64,000 nt of DNA from Conexibacter sp. DBS9H8 (lineage in GTDB: Bacteria; Actinomycetota; Thermoleophilia; Solirubrobacterales; Solirubrobacteraceae): positions 2,294,001 through 2,358,000 of the forward strand of contig NZ_CP097128.1 of assembly GCF_023330685.1 (NCBI RefSeq). The letters are read 5' to 3'. The number at the start of each line of letters is the position of its first letter. Positions within the stretch are counted from its first letter, which is position 1. Shown in pieces: positions 41,103 through 49,541 of the stretch. Position numbers and translations under genes: made by a program. The notes under the pieces were generated by a model that made no database searches, was not told the origin of the DNA, and saw only the letters and a program-made list of their open reading frames with translations.

Positions 41103-41915
41103 TCAGTCACGCTCGGCGACATACAGAGACTGCAGCGACCGTCCGATCCGGCCGGACTCGTCGTAGAGCACCGCCTGGGAGATGCCGGCCCCGCCCTCGA
41201 TCACGCGCATCCCGGCGCGCAGGCAGATCCACTCCCCGATCGGCTCGCGCTCGAGATAGAGGGTGAGGTCGGGATTGATGAAGACGTAGCGATCCCAGCC
41301 GAGCTCGCTGGCAATCCCGTTGGGGAAGTCGCAGGCGGCCGCAACCCGCTGGAGCGGGGTCGGGCGCTCCCCGGCAACGAGCGGCACGAGCAGCCGGAAC
41401 CAGGCCGTACCCGGTCCAGGCTCTCCGAAGCCGCCCTCGAGGAAGCGCACCTCAACCCCGTGCCCGGGGAACAGGACGCGATCAGAGAAGAACGGTGCGG
41501 CCACGAGACCGCTCGGGCCCGCGGGGGGCTTCACCGTGCCCGCCGCGGCCTCAGCCGCCGCGCGGTTCGGGCTGAGGTCGGCGCCGACGCTCACCGGGGC
41601 CCGGCGGACGCGCAGGGCGCGGGCGCGGACGACCTCGGTCCCCTCCGGGGTGGAGATCGTCCCCTCCAGCAGCTGAACCCGGCGTCCGGGCCGGGTGACG
41701 GCCGCGGTCACCGACAGCGGACCGAGGGGGACGGGACGGATCAGCTCATACGTGACGCGGGTGAGCGCGAGGGTCGGGTCCGGGCTCGTCTCCTCAAACG
41801 CGCGCATCAGCAGCGCCGCCGGGGCTCCGCCATGCTGGTGGTTGGGATCCCAGGGGCCGCGGGCGTACTCCGTCGCGAACACCCCGCCGCCGGTGAGTTC
41901 GTACACGGAGTCCAT
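41103..41915 (-). CDS. acyl-CoA thioesterase, TesB-like (double hotdog)
   Basis: 270 residues from the ATG at 41915. The sequence shows a tandem hotdog arrangement: the first fold has [20 protein letters not shown], a conserved substrate-tunnel segment of actinobacterial thioesterase-family (4HBT_3) proteins, and the second has [25 protein letters not shown], matching the D/Q/N-containing half of that group. Likely activity is hydrolysis of acyl-CoA; chain-length preference is unknown. It is divergent from pdxS with 28 bp between starts. The open frame to 42206 is shadow coding over pdxS. Confidence 0.82.
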   Translation of the reverse strand: MDSVYELTGGGVFATEYARGPWDPNHQHGGAPAALLMRAFEETSPDPTLALTRVTYELIRPVPLGPLSVTAAVTRPGRRVQLLEGTISTPEGTEVVRARALRVRRAPVSVGADLSPNRAAAEAAAGTVKPPAGPSGLVAAPFFSDRVLFPGHGVEVRFLEGGFGEPGPGTAWFRLLVPLVAGERPTPLQRVAAACDFPNGIASELGWDRYVFINPDLTLYLEREPIGEWICLRAGMRVIEGGAGISQAVLYDESGRIGRSLQSLYVAERD

Positions 41916-41943
41916 GCCGATACAGACTATTCTGGATCGGGCT
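41916..41943. promoter_or_regulatory. bidirectional promoter, thioesterase / pdxS
   Basis: The core AGACTATTCT gives TAGTCT on the minus strand (41929-41924, eight bases to the ATG at 41915) and TATTCT on the plus strand (41928-41933, ten bases to the ATG at 41944). The thioesterase transcript would be leaderless and pdxS would have at most a few leader bases. Confidence 0.5.
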
Positions 41944-42849
41944 ATGAGTACGAACGGACACGAGCCCCGCCAGGAGGCGACCTTCACGGTCAAGTCGGGC
42001 CTGGCCGAGATGCTGAAGGGCGGCGTGATCATGGACGTGGTCACGCCGGAGGAGGCGAAGATCGCCGAGGCTGCCGGGGCCTGCGCGGTGATGGCGCTCG
42101 AACGGGTGCCGGCCGACATCCGCCGCGACGGCGGGGTCGCCCGTATGTCCGACCCCGAGATGATCCAGGGCATCCAGGCGGCGGTGACGATCCCGGTGAT
42201 GGCCAAGGCCCGGATCGGTCACTTCGCCGAGGCCCAGGTGCTCGAGGCGCTCGACGTCGACTACATCGACGAGTCCGAGGTGCTCACGCCCGCCGATGAG
42301 GCCAACCACATCGACAAATGGGCGTTCAAGGTCCCCTTCGTGTGTGGAGCGACCAACCTCGGTGAGGCGCTGCGGCGCATCGGTGAGGGCGCGGCGATGA
42401 TCCGCTCCAAGGGAGAGGCCGGCACCGGCGACATCGTCAACGCGGTCACGCACCTGCGTCGGATCAACCGGGAGCTGCGGCGCCTGAGAACGATGGACGC
42501 GAGCGAGCTCTACACGGCGGCCAAGGAACTCGGCTCCCCGCTTCCGCTCGTCCAGCAGGTCGCGCGGGAGGGGCGCCTGCCCGTGGTCCTGTTCTGCGCC
42601 GGTGGGATCGCCACCCCGGCGGACGCCTCGCTGGTGATGCAACTCGGTGCGGAGGGCGTGTTCGTCGGATCGGGGATCTTCAAGTCCGGTGACCCGGAGC
42701 GACGGGCCCGTGCGATCGTGGAGGCGACGACGCACTTTCGCGACCCGGCCCGCGTGGCGGCAGCGTCCACGGGTCTCGGTGCGGCAATGGAGTCGATCGA
42801 GACCGCCAAACTCGGCGCCGATCAGCAGCTCGCCGGCCGCGGCTGGTGA
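41944..42849 (+). CDS. pdxS: pyridoxal 5'-phosphate synthase, PdxS subunit
   Basis: 301 residues, TIM barrel. Conserved segments: [30 protein letters not shown] (catalytic Lys), [11 protein letters not shown] and [22 protein letters not shown] phosphate loop (here [11 protein letters not shown]). PdxS makes PLP from ribose 5-phosphate, glyceraldehyde 3-phosphate and ammonia from PdxT, in a 12+12 complex. The start ATG at 41944 agrees with family N-termini. It overlaps pdxT by 4 bp (GTGA). The pair begins the conserved block that continues with yebC further on. Confidence 0.97.
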   Translation: MSTNGHEPRQEATFTVKSGLAEMLKGGVIMDVVTPEEAKIAEAAGACAVMALERVPADIRRDGGVARMSDPEMIQGIQAAVTIPVMAKARIGHFAEAQVLEALDVDYIDESEVLTPADEANHIDKWAFKVPFVCGATNLGEALRRIGEGAAMIRSKGEAGTGDIVNAVTHLRRINRELRRLRTMDASELYTAAKELGSPLPLVQQVAREGRLPVVLFCAGGIATPADASLVMQLGAEGVFVGSGIFKSGDPERRARAIVEATTHFRDPARVAAASTGLGAAMESIETAKLGADQQLAGRGW

Positions 42850-43427
42850 ACGACGGGGCGGCCCCGGCCGGGGTGCGGGTCGGGGTCCTCGCCCTCCAGG
42901 GCGGGTTCGCTGCCCACGCGGCGATCCTCGACGGGCTCGGAGCCGACGTCAGCGAGGTGCGGACGCCTGACGACCTCGTCGGGCTCGACGCGCTCGTGAT
43001 GCCCGGTGGTGAGTCGACGGTGATGTCGCTGGGAATCGTCCGGGAGGGCCTCGCCGATCCGATCGTCCGCTTCGCCGACACGCACCCGGTGCTCGCCACG
43101 TGCGCCGGGATGATCATGCTTGACCGCGACCACCTCGGCGTGCTCGACATCACCACGCAGCGGAACGCCTTCGGCCGCCAGGTGAAGTCCTTTGAGACCG
43201 ACCTTGCCTGGGGTGGCGACACCGTCCATGCCGTGTTCATCCGTGCCCCCTGGGTGAGCGAGTGGGGGGCCGCGGTGGACGTGCTCGCCGAGGTCGACGG
43301 GCACCCGGTCGCCGTCCGCCAGGGTGCGATCACCGCTCTCGCCTTCCATCCCGAGCTTTCGGGCGAGCGGCGCTTTCACGACGTTCTGATCGCTCAGGCG
43401 ACCGGCTCGCGCAACTGGTCCTCGTAG
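42846..43427 (+). CDS. pdxT: pyridoxal 5'-phosphate synthase glutaminase PdxT
   Basis: 193 residues, GTG start overlapping the pdxS stop. Class I glutaminase triad: nucleophile C86 in [11 protein letters not shown] and the His-Glu pair in AFHPELSGE. The family motifs [11 protein letters not shown] and MPGGESTVM are present. It hydrolyses glutamine and channels ammonia to PdxS. Its last 34 bp overlap the 3' end of the opposing membrane gene, and a hairpin encloses the stop codon. Confidence 0.97.
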   Translation: MNDGAAPAGVRVGVLALQGGFAAHAAILDGLGADVSEVRTPDDLVGLDALVMPGGESTVMSLGIVREGLADPIVRFADTHPVLATCAGMIMLDRDHLGVLDITTQRNAFGRQVKSFETDLAWGGDTVHAVFIRAPWVSEWGAAVDVLAEVDGHPVAVRQGAITALAFHPELSGERRFHDVLIAQATGSRNWSS

Positions 43428-43777
43428 AAGGACCAGTCGAAGTCGAAGTCCGGCGGCGGGGTCGGCTGGTGGGGGGGGTGCTGACCTCCGCCCCCGCCGC
43501 CGTCGTCCTGGGGCGGTGGGTTGTCCCCGCGGGACAGCCAGACCGCCAGGCCGCAGAGAGCGAGCCCGGTGGCGAAGACGATCACCGCAAGCGGTGTCCG
43601 GTGGTCGAGCAGGGCGACCGCGCCGACGAGGTAGAGCGCCGTCACCGCGAAGACGAGCCGGATCAGCTCGCCTGCGGCTACCGGAGACCGGGGCGGGCGG
43701 GCAGTGAGCCCCACGACCAGTGTGCCGGCGACCAGCGCCGCCGGAATGAGCTTCCAGGTGCTGAACATGAACTCCAT
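43394..43777 (-). CDS. small membrane protein with acidic C-terminus
   Basis: 127 residues. Three predicted helices: about 8-26, 40-58 and 62-82. After an SRGDNPPPQDD linker comes a Gly/Pro/His-rich stretch and an aromatic-acidic tail ([16 protein letters not shown]), which resembles short linear motifs at the ends of other actinobacterial membrane proteins. Function unknown. The coding end overlaps pdxT antisense by 34 bp. The conserved-looking tail argues that the overlap is real coding. Confidence 0.6.
   Translation of the reverse strand: MEFMFSTWKLIPAALVAGTLVVGLTARPPRSPVAAGELIRLVFAVTALYLVGAVALLDHRTPLAVIVFATGLALCGLAVWLSRGDNPPPQDDGGGGGGQHPPHQPTPPPDFDFDWSFYEDQLREPVA
43415..43436. terminator. 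bidirectional hairpin at the pdxT / membrane-gene overlap
   Basis: CTGGTCCT (43415-43422) and AGGACCAG (43429-43436) form a perfect 8-bp stem around CGTAGA, which contains the pdxT stop codon. It lies within coding sequence of both genes, so it must satisfy two proteins as well as pairing. No T-run follows. Confidence 0.45.
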
Positions 43778-43850
43778 ACAAAGATAACCCCAGCTTCAAG
43801 TGCCCGCTGGGACCGGGCGGTCCTGGGGAGGAGCCGTCGGCGCGGCGGCG

Positions 43851-43862
43851 TAAGGTGAGACG
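43851..43862 (+). promoter_or_regulatory. leaderless-type promoter of the DUF4232-like lipoprotein
   Basis: TAAGGT at 43851-43856, six bases (GAGACG), then ATG at 43863. GGTGAG could also serve as a weak ribosome binding site. Confidence 0.5.
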
Positions 43863-44606
43863 ATGCCTCTCCGCCTCCTCTCCTTGGCCGGCGTGTTTCT
43901 CGCCGCGCTCCTCACCGGGTGCGGCGCCACCGCGACGCGGCCGAGCGCGTCCGCTCACGCCACGGGCACCTCACCGAGCGGCTCACCGAGCGCGACGACG
44001 TCGGCAGGACCGACGGGGACGACCCCGTCGCAGCCGGCGCGGACCGGTACCGCCCCTGCGCGCGTGACGGCGACGGTGACCGCCCCCGCGAGGATCAGCA
44101 CGGCGACGATCACCAACCCCAACAGCGGCGGCACCGGGCTGACGACCGCGGCGCCGGCGGGCACGCCCGCCTGTGTCGGCGCTGACCTGCACGCGGCCGC
44201 GGTCCCGCCGAACGGGGCGACCGGCACGATCCTGCTCGGGTTCACGCTCACCAACGTCAGCGCCCACCCATGCGTGACCTACGGCTGGCCGGGCTTCAGC
44301 TTCCTTGAGAGCGCGGGCGTCGTCGCCCCGACCGCGACCACCCGCAGCACCCGCGACATCCTCGGCCCCACCCCGCCGCGGCGCTTCATCATCGCCCCGG
44401 CCGCGGAGGCGAGCTTCCGGGTCACCGTGCACGACACGAACGCCCAGGGCGGGGAAGGGGGATGTCGCAGCTACACCGGCGTCCAGATCATCGTTCCCAA
44501 CGACACGGCAGCGCTCGTCACCGCGATCCCCAACGGCCCCGTCCAGAGCTGCGGGACCGTGGCGGTCTCCCCGCTTGAGCCGGGCGCGTCGGCCACCGGC
44601 CAGTAG
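43863..44606 (+). CDS. DUF4232-like lipoprotein
   Basis: 247 residues. Signal peptide with lipobox LTGC (C20), then an ~80-residue Thr/Ser/Pro linker that would span the cell wall. The C-terminal beta-sandwich (about 100-245) has the DUF4232 pattern: C at the start (PACVGADLHA), FTLTNVSAHPCVTYGWPGFSFL, and two late Cys (GGCRSYTGVQIIVP, VQSCGTVAVSPL) likely forming a disulfide. These domains are widespread in actinobacterial lipoproteins with unknown ligand. A hairpin starts at the base after its stop codon. Confidence 0.82.
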   Translation: MPLRLLSLAGVFLAALLTGCGATATRPSASAHATGTSPSGSPSATTSAGPTGTTPSQPARTGTAPARVTATVTAPARISTATITNPNSGGTGLTTAAPAGTPACVGADLHAAAVPPNGATGTILLGFTLTNVSAHPCVTYGWPGFSFLESAGVVAPTATTRSTRDILGPTPPRRFIIAPAAEASFRVTVHDTNAQGGEGGCRSYTGVQIIVPNDTAALVTAIPNGPVQSCGTVAVSPLEPGASATGQ

Positions 44607-44638
44607 GAGTCAGATGGCCCCGGTGGGCCGTCTGACTC
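44607..44638. terminator. bidirectional hairpin between convergent genes
   Basis: GAGTCAGA and TCTGACTC (44607-44614 with 44631-44638) plus an inner GGCCC/GGGCC stem give about 13 bp around CGGT, with one T-G juxtaposition. It fills the whole gap between the lipoprotein stop and the phosphomutase stop, so it serves both strands. Neither side has a T-run. Confidence 0.65.
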
Positions 44639-46016
44639 AGGCGCGGATCAGGGCCAGCACCTCGTCACGTCGGGCCTCCATGTCCGCCTCACTGACGAGC
44701 GACTCGAGGCAGAGGCGCAACAGCGGCTCGGTGTTGGACGGCCGGACGTTGAAGTGCCAGTCGGGGTAGTCGATGCTGATGCCGTCGAGCGTGCGCTGCT
44801 CCGCGTCGGAGTAGCGGGCGGCGATCTCGGCGATCTTGGCGGCCGGGTCGGCGACCTCGGAGTTGATCTCCCCGGAGATGAAGTAGCGGCGGCGCAGGTC
44901 GCCGACGAGCTCGGCGAGGGAACGCTCGGAGCCCGACAGCAGTTCGAGCATCAGCAGCGCCGGGAGGGTGCCCGAGTCGGCGCAGTAGAAGTCGCGGAAG
45001 TAGTAGTGCCCGGACACCTCACCGCCGAAGATGCCGCCCTCCTCGCGCATCCGTCGCTTGAAGAATGCGTGTCCGACCCGGTTGACGAGGGCAGTCCCGC
45101 CGGCGGCGTCGACGAGGTCCGGCACCGCTCGGCTCGCGCGGATGTCGTAGAGGATCGTCTCACCGGGATGTTTGGCCAGCAGCGACTGCGCGAGCAGGGC
45201 GGTGAGGAAGTCGCCGTCGACAAACGCGCCATCGGAGTCGATGAAGAAGCACCGGTCGGCGTCCCCGTCCCAGGCGATCCCGAGGTCAGCGCGGCAGCGG
45301 CGGACCTCGTCGATGACGAACTGCCGGTTCTCGGGCAGCAGTGGGTTCGGTTCGTGGTCGGGAAAGTTCCCGTCCGGCCTCCAGTAGCACTCGATCAGGT
45401 CGAGTCCAAGCCGGCTCAGCAGCGGGCCGACCATCGGACCGGCCATCCCGTTGCCGCCGTCGACGACGACCCGCAGCGGCGCGACCCGGGTGGGATCGAT
45501 GAAGGCGAGGGCGGCCGTCTGGAACGCCGGGTGGATGTCGACGGTCTCCACCGTTCCCGCCGGTCCCGCCGGGGCCCCGAGGCCGCCGCCGAGAACGAGG
45601 TCGCGAATGTCACCGATTCCCGTCTCGCCGCTGAGAGCGAGGGCGCCACGGCCGACGAGCTTGGCGCCCGTGTAGGGCTTCGGGTTGTGGCTGGCGGTGC
45701 ACATCAGCCCGCCGTCGAGGTCGCGGGAGCCGACGAGGAAGTAGAGCATCTCGGTGCCGACCCGACCGGCGTCGAGCACCGTGGCCCCCTCGGCGACCAT
45801 GCCGGCGCGGTAGGCGGCCGCCATCTCCGGCGCGCTGAGGCGCATGTCGCGTCCGAGACCGAGCCGGAGTTCGCTCGCGGGCCGGCCCGACTGGTGCGAG
45901 ATCACCCGGGTGAAGGCGCGCCCGATCGCCTCGGCGTCGGTGGGGGAGAGGTCGCGGCCATGGATGCCGCGGATGTCATAGGCCTTGAAGACGGATGCGT
46001 CCATGTCGGCGGCCAT
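44637..46016 (-). CDS. phosphomannomutase/phosphoglucomutase
   Basis: 459 residues, alpha-D-phosphohexomutase family. Phosphoserine loop CTASHNPKPYTG, metal-binding loop AWDGDADRCFF, sugar-specificity loop GGEVSGHYYF and phosphate-binding end RPSNTEPLLRL are present in order. GGEVSGH is typical of bifunctional PMM/PGM of the AlgC/ManB type, interconverting hexose 1- and 6-phosphates for nucleotide sugars and envelope glycans. Two starts are possible (46016 and 46004). It is divergent from yebC. Confidence 0.93.
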   Translation of the reverse strand: MAADMDASVFKAYDIRGIHGRDLSPTDAEAIGRAFTRVISHQSGRPASELRLGLGRDMRLSAPEMAAAYRAGMVAEGATVLDAGRVGTEMLYFLVGSRDLDGGLMCTASHNPKPYTGAKLVGRGALALSGETGIGDIRDLVLGGGLGAPAGPAGTVETVDIHPAFQTAALAFIDPTRVAPLRVVVDGGNGMAGPMVGPLLSRLGLDLIECYWRPDGNFPDHEPNPLLPENRQFVIDEVRRCRADLGIAWDGDADRCFFIDSDGAFVDGDFLTALLAQSLLAKHPGETILYDIRASRAVPDLVDAAGGTALVNRVGHAFFKRRMREEGGIFGGEVSGHYYFRDFYCADSGTLPALLMLELLSGSERSLAELVGDLRRRYFISGEINSEVADPAAKIAEIAARYSDAEQRTLDGISIDYPDWHFNVRPSNTEPLLRLCLESLVSEADMEARRDEVLALIRA

Positions 46017-46121
46017 GGTACCGAGGCGCCTCGGCGGCCCTGGGGAGGCTGGCCACGGTGGGCATCGCCTCCCGCCGTCGCGACGGCGCCCACCCCGGCG
46101 CCCGGGCGGCTGGTCAGGCCC

Positions 46122-46135
46122 TAGACTGACCTGGC
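46122..46135 (+). promoter_or_regulatory. leaderless-type promoter of yebC
   Basis: TAGACT at 46122-46127, eight bases, then ATG at 46136. The expected transcription start is one or two bases from the A of the start codon. Confidence 0.45.
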
Positions 46136-46885
46136 ATGTCAGGGCATTCCAAGTGGGCGTCGATCAAGCACAAGAAGGCGATCGTCGATCAGCGGCGCGG
46201 ACAGCACTTCACCAAACTCGCCCGTGCGGTCACCGTCGCGGCCCGTGAGGGCGGGGGGGACCCCGAGGGCAACGCGGCGCTCGCCCTCGCGATCCAGAAG
46301 GCGCGGGCCGCCTCGATGCCCAAGGACAACATCGAGCGGGCGATCCTCAAGGGCACCGGGGAGGGCGCCGACGCCGAGAGCTACGACACCGTGCTCTATG
46401 AGGGGTACGGCCCCGGCGGCGTCGCGATGCTGATCGAGGCGCTGACCGACAACCGCAACCGCACCGCGGCAGACGTCCGATACCTCGTCTCCAAGCACGG
46501 CGGATCCCTCGGCGAGCCCGGCTCGGTCGCCTACCTGTTCGACCGGCGCGGGGTGATCGTCGTCGACGCCGGCAAGTACGACGAGGACGACTTGATCGTC
46601 GCCATTGACGCGGGTGCCCTCGACATCGAGGCCGATGAGGATGTCTATGAGGTGATCACCGAGCCCGCGGACTTCCACGCGGTCCGCGCCGCGCTTGCGA
46701 GGGTCGAGATCGTCGCGGAGGCGGCAGAACTCGCCTACCGCCCCAAGACCCGAGTGCCCGTCGGTGAGGAGGAGGCCGCCAAACTTATGAAACTCATCGA
46801 TGCGCTCGAGGAGAACGACGATGTTGGCGCTGTGCACGCCAATTTCGACGTTGACGCGGAGGTGCTCGAACGGATCGCGGGCTGA
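46136..46885 (+). CDS. yebC: YebC/PmpR-family protein
   Basis: 249 residues with the family N-terminus SGHSKWASIKHKKAIVDQRRG and the middle KARAASMPKDNIERAILKGTG. Three-domain alpha/beta protein. Members act as DNA-binding regulators or, as shown more recently for YebC-type proteins, in translation of proline-rich stretches. The family is almost always near ruvC-ruvA-ruvB; here ruvC is 4.3 kb downstream because other genes intervene. The start has no ribosome binding site. Confidence 0.95.
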   Translation: MSGHSKWASIKHKKAIVDQRRGQHFTKLARAVTVAAREGGGDPEGNAALALAIQKARAASMPKDNIERAILKGTGEGADAESYDTVLYEGYGPGGVAMLIEALTDNRNRTAADVRYLVSKHGGSLGEPGSVAYLFDRRGVIVVDAGKYDEDDLIVAIDAGALDIEADEDVYEVITEPADFHAVRAALARVEIVAEAAELAYRPKTRVPVGEEEAAKLMKLIDALEENDDVGAVHANFDVDAEVLERIAG

Positions 46886-46941
46886 CCCGCCGCACGGCTC
46901 GACCCGGTCGGCCGGCTGATACCCGCTACGCTCCGGCGCCG

Positions 46942-47559
46942 ATGAAGATGAGACGACACTTCGCTACACGATCGGGGGCGACCGCTCTGGCTGCAGCCGC
47001 GGTCGGGTTCGGGGTCGCCGCCTGTGGCGGCTCGACCGCCCAGGGCGTCGTGACCGCTCCCGCCAACGGCGCCACCTCCGCCGCCGCCACGGTGTCGACC
47101 GCGACGACGAGCACGGCGGGAACGAGCACGTCGAGCACGACGGCGCTGAACGACGCCACCCCGAAGACCGGGCCGCTGTCCAAGGAGCCCACGATCTCCC
47201 GTCCGAGTGGGCCCGCTCCGACCAAGCTCGTCGTCAAGAACCTGATCACCGGAACCGGGGCGACCGCCACCGACGGTGATGAGCTCGCGGTCAACTACGT
47301 CGGCGAGCTCTACTCGAACGGCAAGATCTTCGACGCGTCGTGGAAGGACACCCCCGGCAAGGCCTTCGAGTTCCAACTCGGGCAGGGCGCCGTGATCAAG
47401 GGTTGGGACCAGGGGCTCGTCGGGATGAAGGTCGGCGGGCGGCGAGAGCTGATCATCCCCCCGAGCCTCGCCTACGGGGCGACCGGCCAGGGCAGCACGA
47501 TCCCGCCCAACTCAACGCTCATCTTCATCGTCGACCTCGTCGGGCTCGCCAAGGGCTGA
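46942..47559 (+). CDS. lipid-anchored FKBP-type peptidyl-prolyl isomerase
   Basis: 205 residues. Signal peptide with lipobox-like VAAC (C28), a Thr/Ser-rich linker (30-90), and a complete FKBP domain (about 98-205) with DELAVNYVGELYSNGKIFDASW, LGQGAVIKGWDQGLVGMKVGG, IPPSLAYG and IPPNSTLIFIVDLV, the normal active-site set. It should sit outside the membrane and catalyse proline isomerisation in exported proteins. TACGCT nine bases before the ATG is a -10 candidate. Location beside yebC is not a known conserved pairing. Confidence 0.9.
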   Translation: MKMRRHFATRSGATALAAAAVGFGVAACGGSTAQGVVTAPANGATSAAATVSTATTSTAGTSTSSTTALNDATPKTGPLSKEPTISRPSGPAPTKLVVKNLITGTGATATDGDELAVNYVGELYSNGKIFDASWKDTPGKAFEFQLGQGAVIKGWDQGLVGMKVGGRRELIIPPSLAYGATGQGSTIPPNSTLIFIVDLVGLAKG

Positions 47560-47622
47560 GCGCGAGGGCCGCCGTCGCGCAGCCGCCGCTCCCGCGTTCG
47601 CAGCTCCCGACCGGACGGGGCT

Positions 47623-48726
47623 TCAGCCGCGCGTTCGCGACGCCTCGAAGCGGGCGCGGTGCAGCGCGACCGGGGAGGCGATCCCCTTGAGGCGGAACCG
47701 CCCCGCCGGGGACCAGTCAAACACCGTCGCGGTGAGGTTGCGCACCTCACCCGTGCCGAGCACGCTGCCGGGCCGCGCCACGCCGGTGACCCGGGAGGCG
47801 AGGTTGACCGAATGGCCGAAGTAGTCCCCGGAGCGCAGCACAGCGTCTCCCCAGGCGATCCCCGCCCGAAGCGTCGGCAGTTCGGCGGCCTCGGCGTCCT
47901 CGATCAGCCCGAGCGCTGCGGCCACGAGGGCGACGGGGTCGTCGCTGACGAGCATCGCAGCATCCCCGATCGTCTTGATCAGGCGGACCGGGCCGACGGC
48001 GTGGTCGATGGCGAGCGCGGCGAGACGGCCGGCGACCGATCCGAGCTCACCGACCTCGAGCTCACCGCCGAGCCGGGTGAAGCCGACCATGTCCGCAAAG
48101 CAGATCGCGAGGGTTCTGGCATCCCGCATCCGGCCGCTCGCGAGCTGCTCGGCGCCGAGCATCGCCCGGTGGATGCTCTCGCGCATGTGGGCGTTGAAGC
48201 TCCCGGCGAGCACGGGGACGAGGGCGGGCATCAGCTCGGCGCCGAGCGCGTCGAAGCGGCGGGCCACCTCCAGCTCGTCGTCCCCCGGCTTCAGGAACGT
48301 GTCGGCGAACGCAGCGGCGACCGATGCGGCCAGGCGCGCCATCGACTCGCCCAGGACACGAGTGAGCTCCTCCATCGTCTCGAGGTCGAGACCCGCGTCG
48401 ATGAACTGGCGGATCGACCGGGCCTGGGTGACGTCGTACTCGCCAAAGGCACGATCATCGACGTCGGCCCGGGGCAGGCCGACGAGCCGTCGAAGGTGCA
48501 GCATCAGGGCCGCCGGAAGGCCGGTGCTCGCCTCAATCTCGGCGGCGCTGAAGTGGCCGCCGAGGCGACGCTCGAGCGGCAGTAGGGCGAGGCGCTGCTC
48601 AGCGGCGGCGAGCCGCATCTCCGCCACGTCGGCGCCGTCGGCCTCCAACCAGGCGAGCAACTCCAGGCGGGCGGCTCGATCGCGGCCACTGAGGCCCTCC
48701 AGCAGTCCCTCGGCGTCAAAGTTCAT
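47623..48726 (-). CDS. class III adenylate cyclase, Rv1264-like
   Basis: 367 residues. The N-terminal ~200 residues (LEGLSGRDRAARLELLAWLE onward) resemble the autoinhibitory pH-sensing domain of mycobacterial Rv1264. The catalytic domain follows with metal Asp in FADMVGFTRLG, adenine-specifying Lys in RLIKTIGDAA, second Asp in RSGDYFGHSVNLASR, and transition-state Asn/Arg in the same motif. It should make cAMP as a homodimer in the cytosol, perhaps in response to acid. GGAG lies five bases before the ATG. It is divergent from the glycosyltransferase gene. Confidence 0.92.
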   Translation of the reverse strand: MNFDAEGLLEGLSGRDRAARLELLAWLEADGADVAEMRLAAAEQRLALLPLERRLGGHFSAAEIEASTGLPAALMLHLRRLVGLPRADVDDRAFGEYDVTQARSIRQFIDAGLDLETMEELTRVLGESMARLAASVAAAFADTFLKPGDDELEVARRFDALGAELMPALVPVLAGSFNAHMRESIHRAMLGAEQLASGRMRDARTLAICFADMVGFTRLGGELEVGELGSVAGRLAALAIDHAVGPVRLIKTIGDAAMLVSDDPVALVAAALGLIEDAEAAELPTLRAGIAWGDAVLRSGDYFGHSVNLASRVTGVARPGSVLGTGEVRNLTATVFDWSPAGRFRLKGIASPVALHRARFEASRTRG

Positions 48727-48777
48727 TAAGGCTCCATGCTGTCGAATCGAGGCCGGTGACGGAGCCCCGGTGTCCGC

Positions 48778-48783
48778 TACAGT
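48778..48783 (+). promoter_or_regulatory. possible -10 of the glycosyltransferase operon
   Basis: TACAGT fits TAnnnT but lies 60 bp before the TTG start, so this transcript would have a normal leader, in line with the GAGG ribosome binding site before the TTG at 48844. Confidence 0.3.
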
Positions 48784-48843
48784 CCGCGACTTGCCCGGGC
48801 GCCCCGTGCCCGCGTCCGCCGAGCCGATTCACCGAGGTCCATC

Positions 48844-49533
48844 TTGCTGTCAATCCTGATGCCTGTCTACAACGAGGAAGCGCGCGTTGAGCAGGCGATC
48901 ACCGAGGTTCTGGAAACCGAACTTCCGGTCGACTTCGAGCTGATCATCGTCAACGACGGTTCGACGGACCGGACGCGCGAGATTCTGCACTCTCGGGACT
49001 GGGGCGCGAACGTGCGCCTGTATGAGCACGTCATCAATCAGGGCAAGGGGGCCGCGGTCCGCACGGCCCTCGGTTACGCCTCCGGTGAGATGTCGGCGAT
49101 CTTCGACGCAGACCTCGAGTACGACCCCTCGGATCTCGCCGTGCTGCTGCCCCCGCTGCTGGAAGGGCGGGCGAACGCCTGCTTCGGCGTGCGCGCCTTC
49201 GACGGGTACTCGAGTCATAGCTTTCTCTTCGTGATGGGAAATCGGGGCGTGACCCTCGCCTGCAACATCATCTTCAACGTGTACGTCCGCGACATCATGA
49301 CCTGCCACAAGATGATCCGGACGGAACTGTTTCGCAGCCTTCCGCTCCGGGAGCCCGGGTTCGCGATCGAGCCCGAGATCACCGCCCGGCTCGTCCAGCG
49401 GCGCGAGCGGATCTACGAGGTCCCCGTCCACTACCGGGCCCGCGCGACCGAGGAGGGCAAGAAGCTCACCGCCTTTGACGGTGTCCGTGTCCTGCGCACC
49501 CTGCTGCGCTGCCGTTTCACCCCAACCGCCTGA
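48844..49533 (+). CDS. family 2 glycosyltransferase (dolichol-phosphate-sugar synthase-like)
   Basis: 229 residues, TTG start. GT-A fold: LMPVYNEEARVEQAI, IVNDGSTDRTREIL, DxD-type IFDADLEYDP, and the LREPGFAIEPEITARL segment. The size and motifs match soluble polyprenyl-phosphate mannosyl/glucosyl transferases that charge a lipid carrier from a nucleotide sugar. The multi-membrane GT-C-like protein that follows by 8 bp would be the natural user of the lipid-linked sugar. Substrate not predictable. The codon TTG is the only sensible start before MPVYNE. Confidence 0.85.
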   Translation: MLSILMPVYNEEARVEQAITEVLETELPVDFELIIVNDGSTDRTREILHSRDWGANVRLYEHVINQGKGAAVRTALGYASGEMSAIFDADLEYDPSDLAVLLPPLLEGRANACFGVRAFDGYSSHSFLFVMGNRGVTLACNIIFNVYVRDIMTCHKMIRTELFRSLPLREPGFAIEPEITARLVQRRERIYEVPVHYRARATEEGKKLTAFDGVRVLRTLLRCRFTPTA

Positions 49534-49541
49534 GGTGTGCC

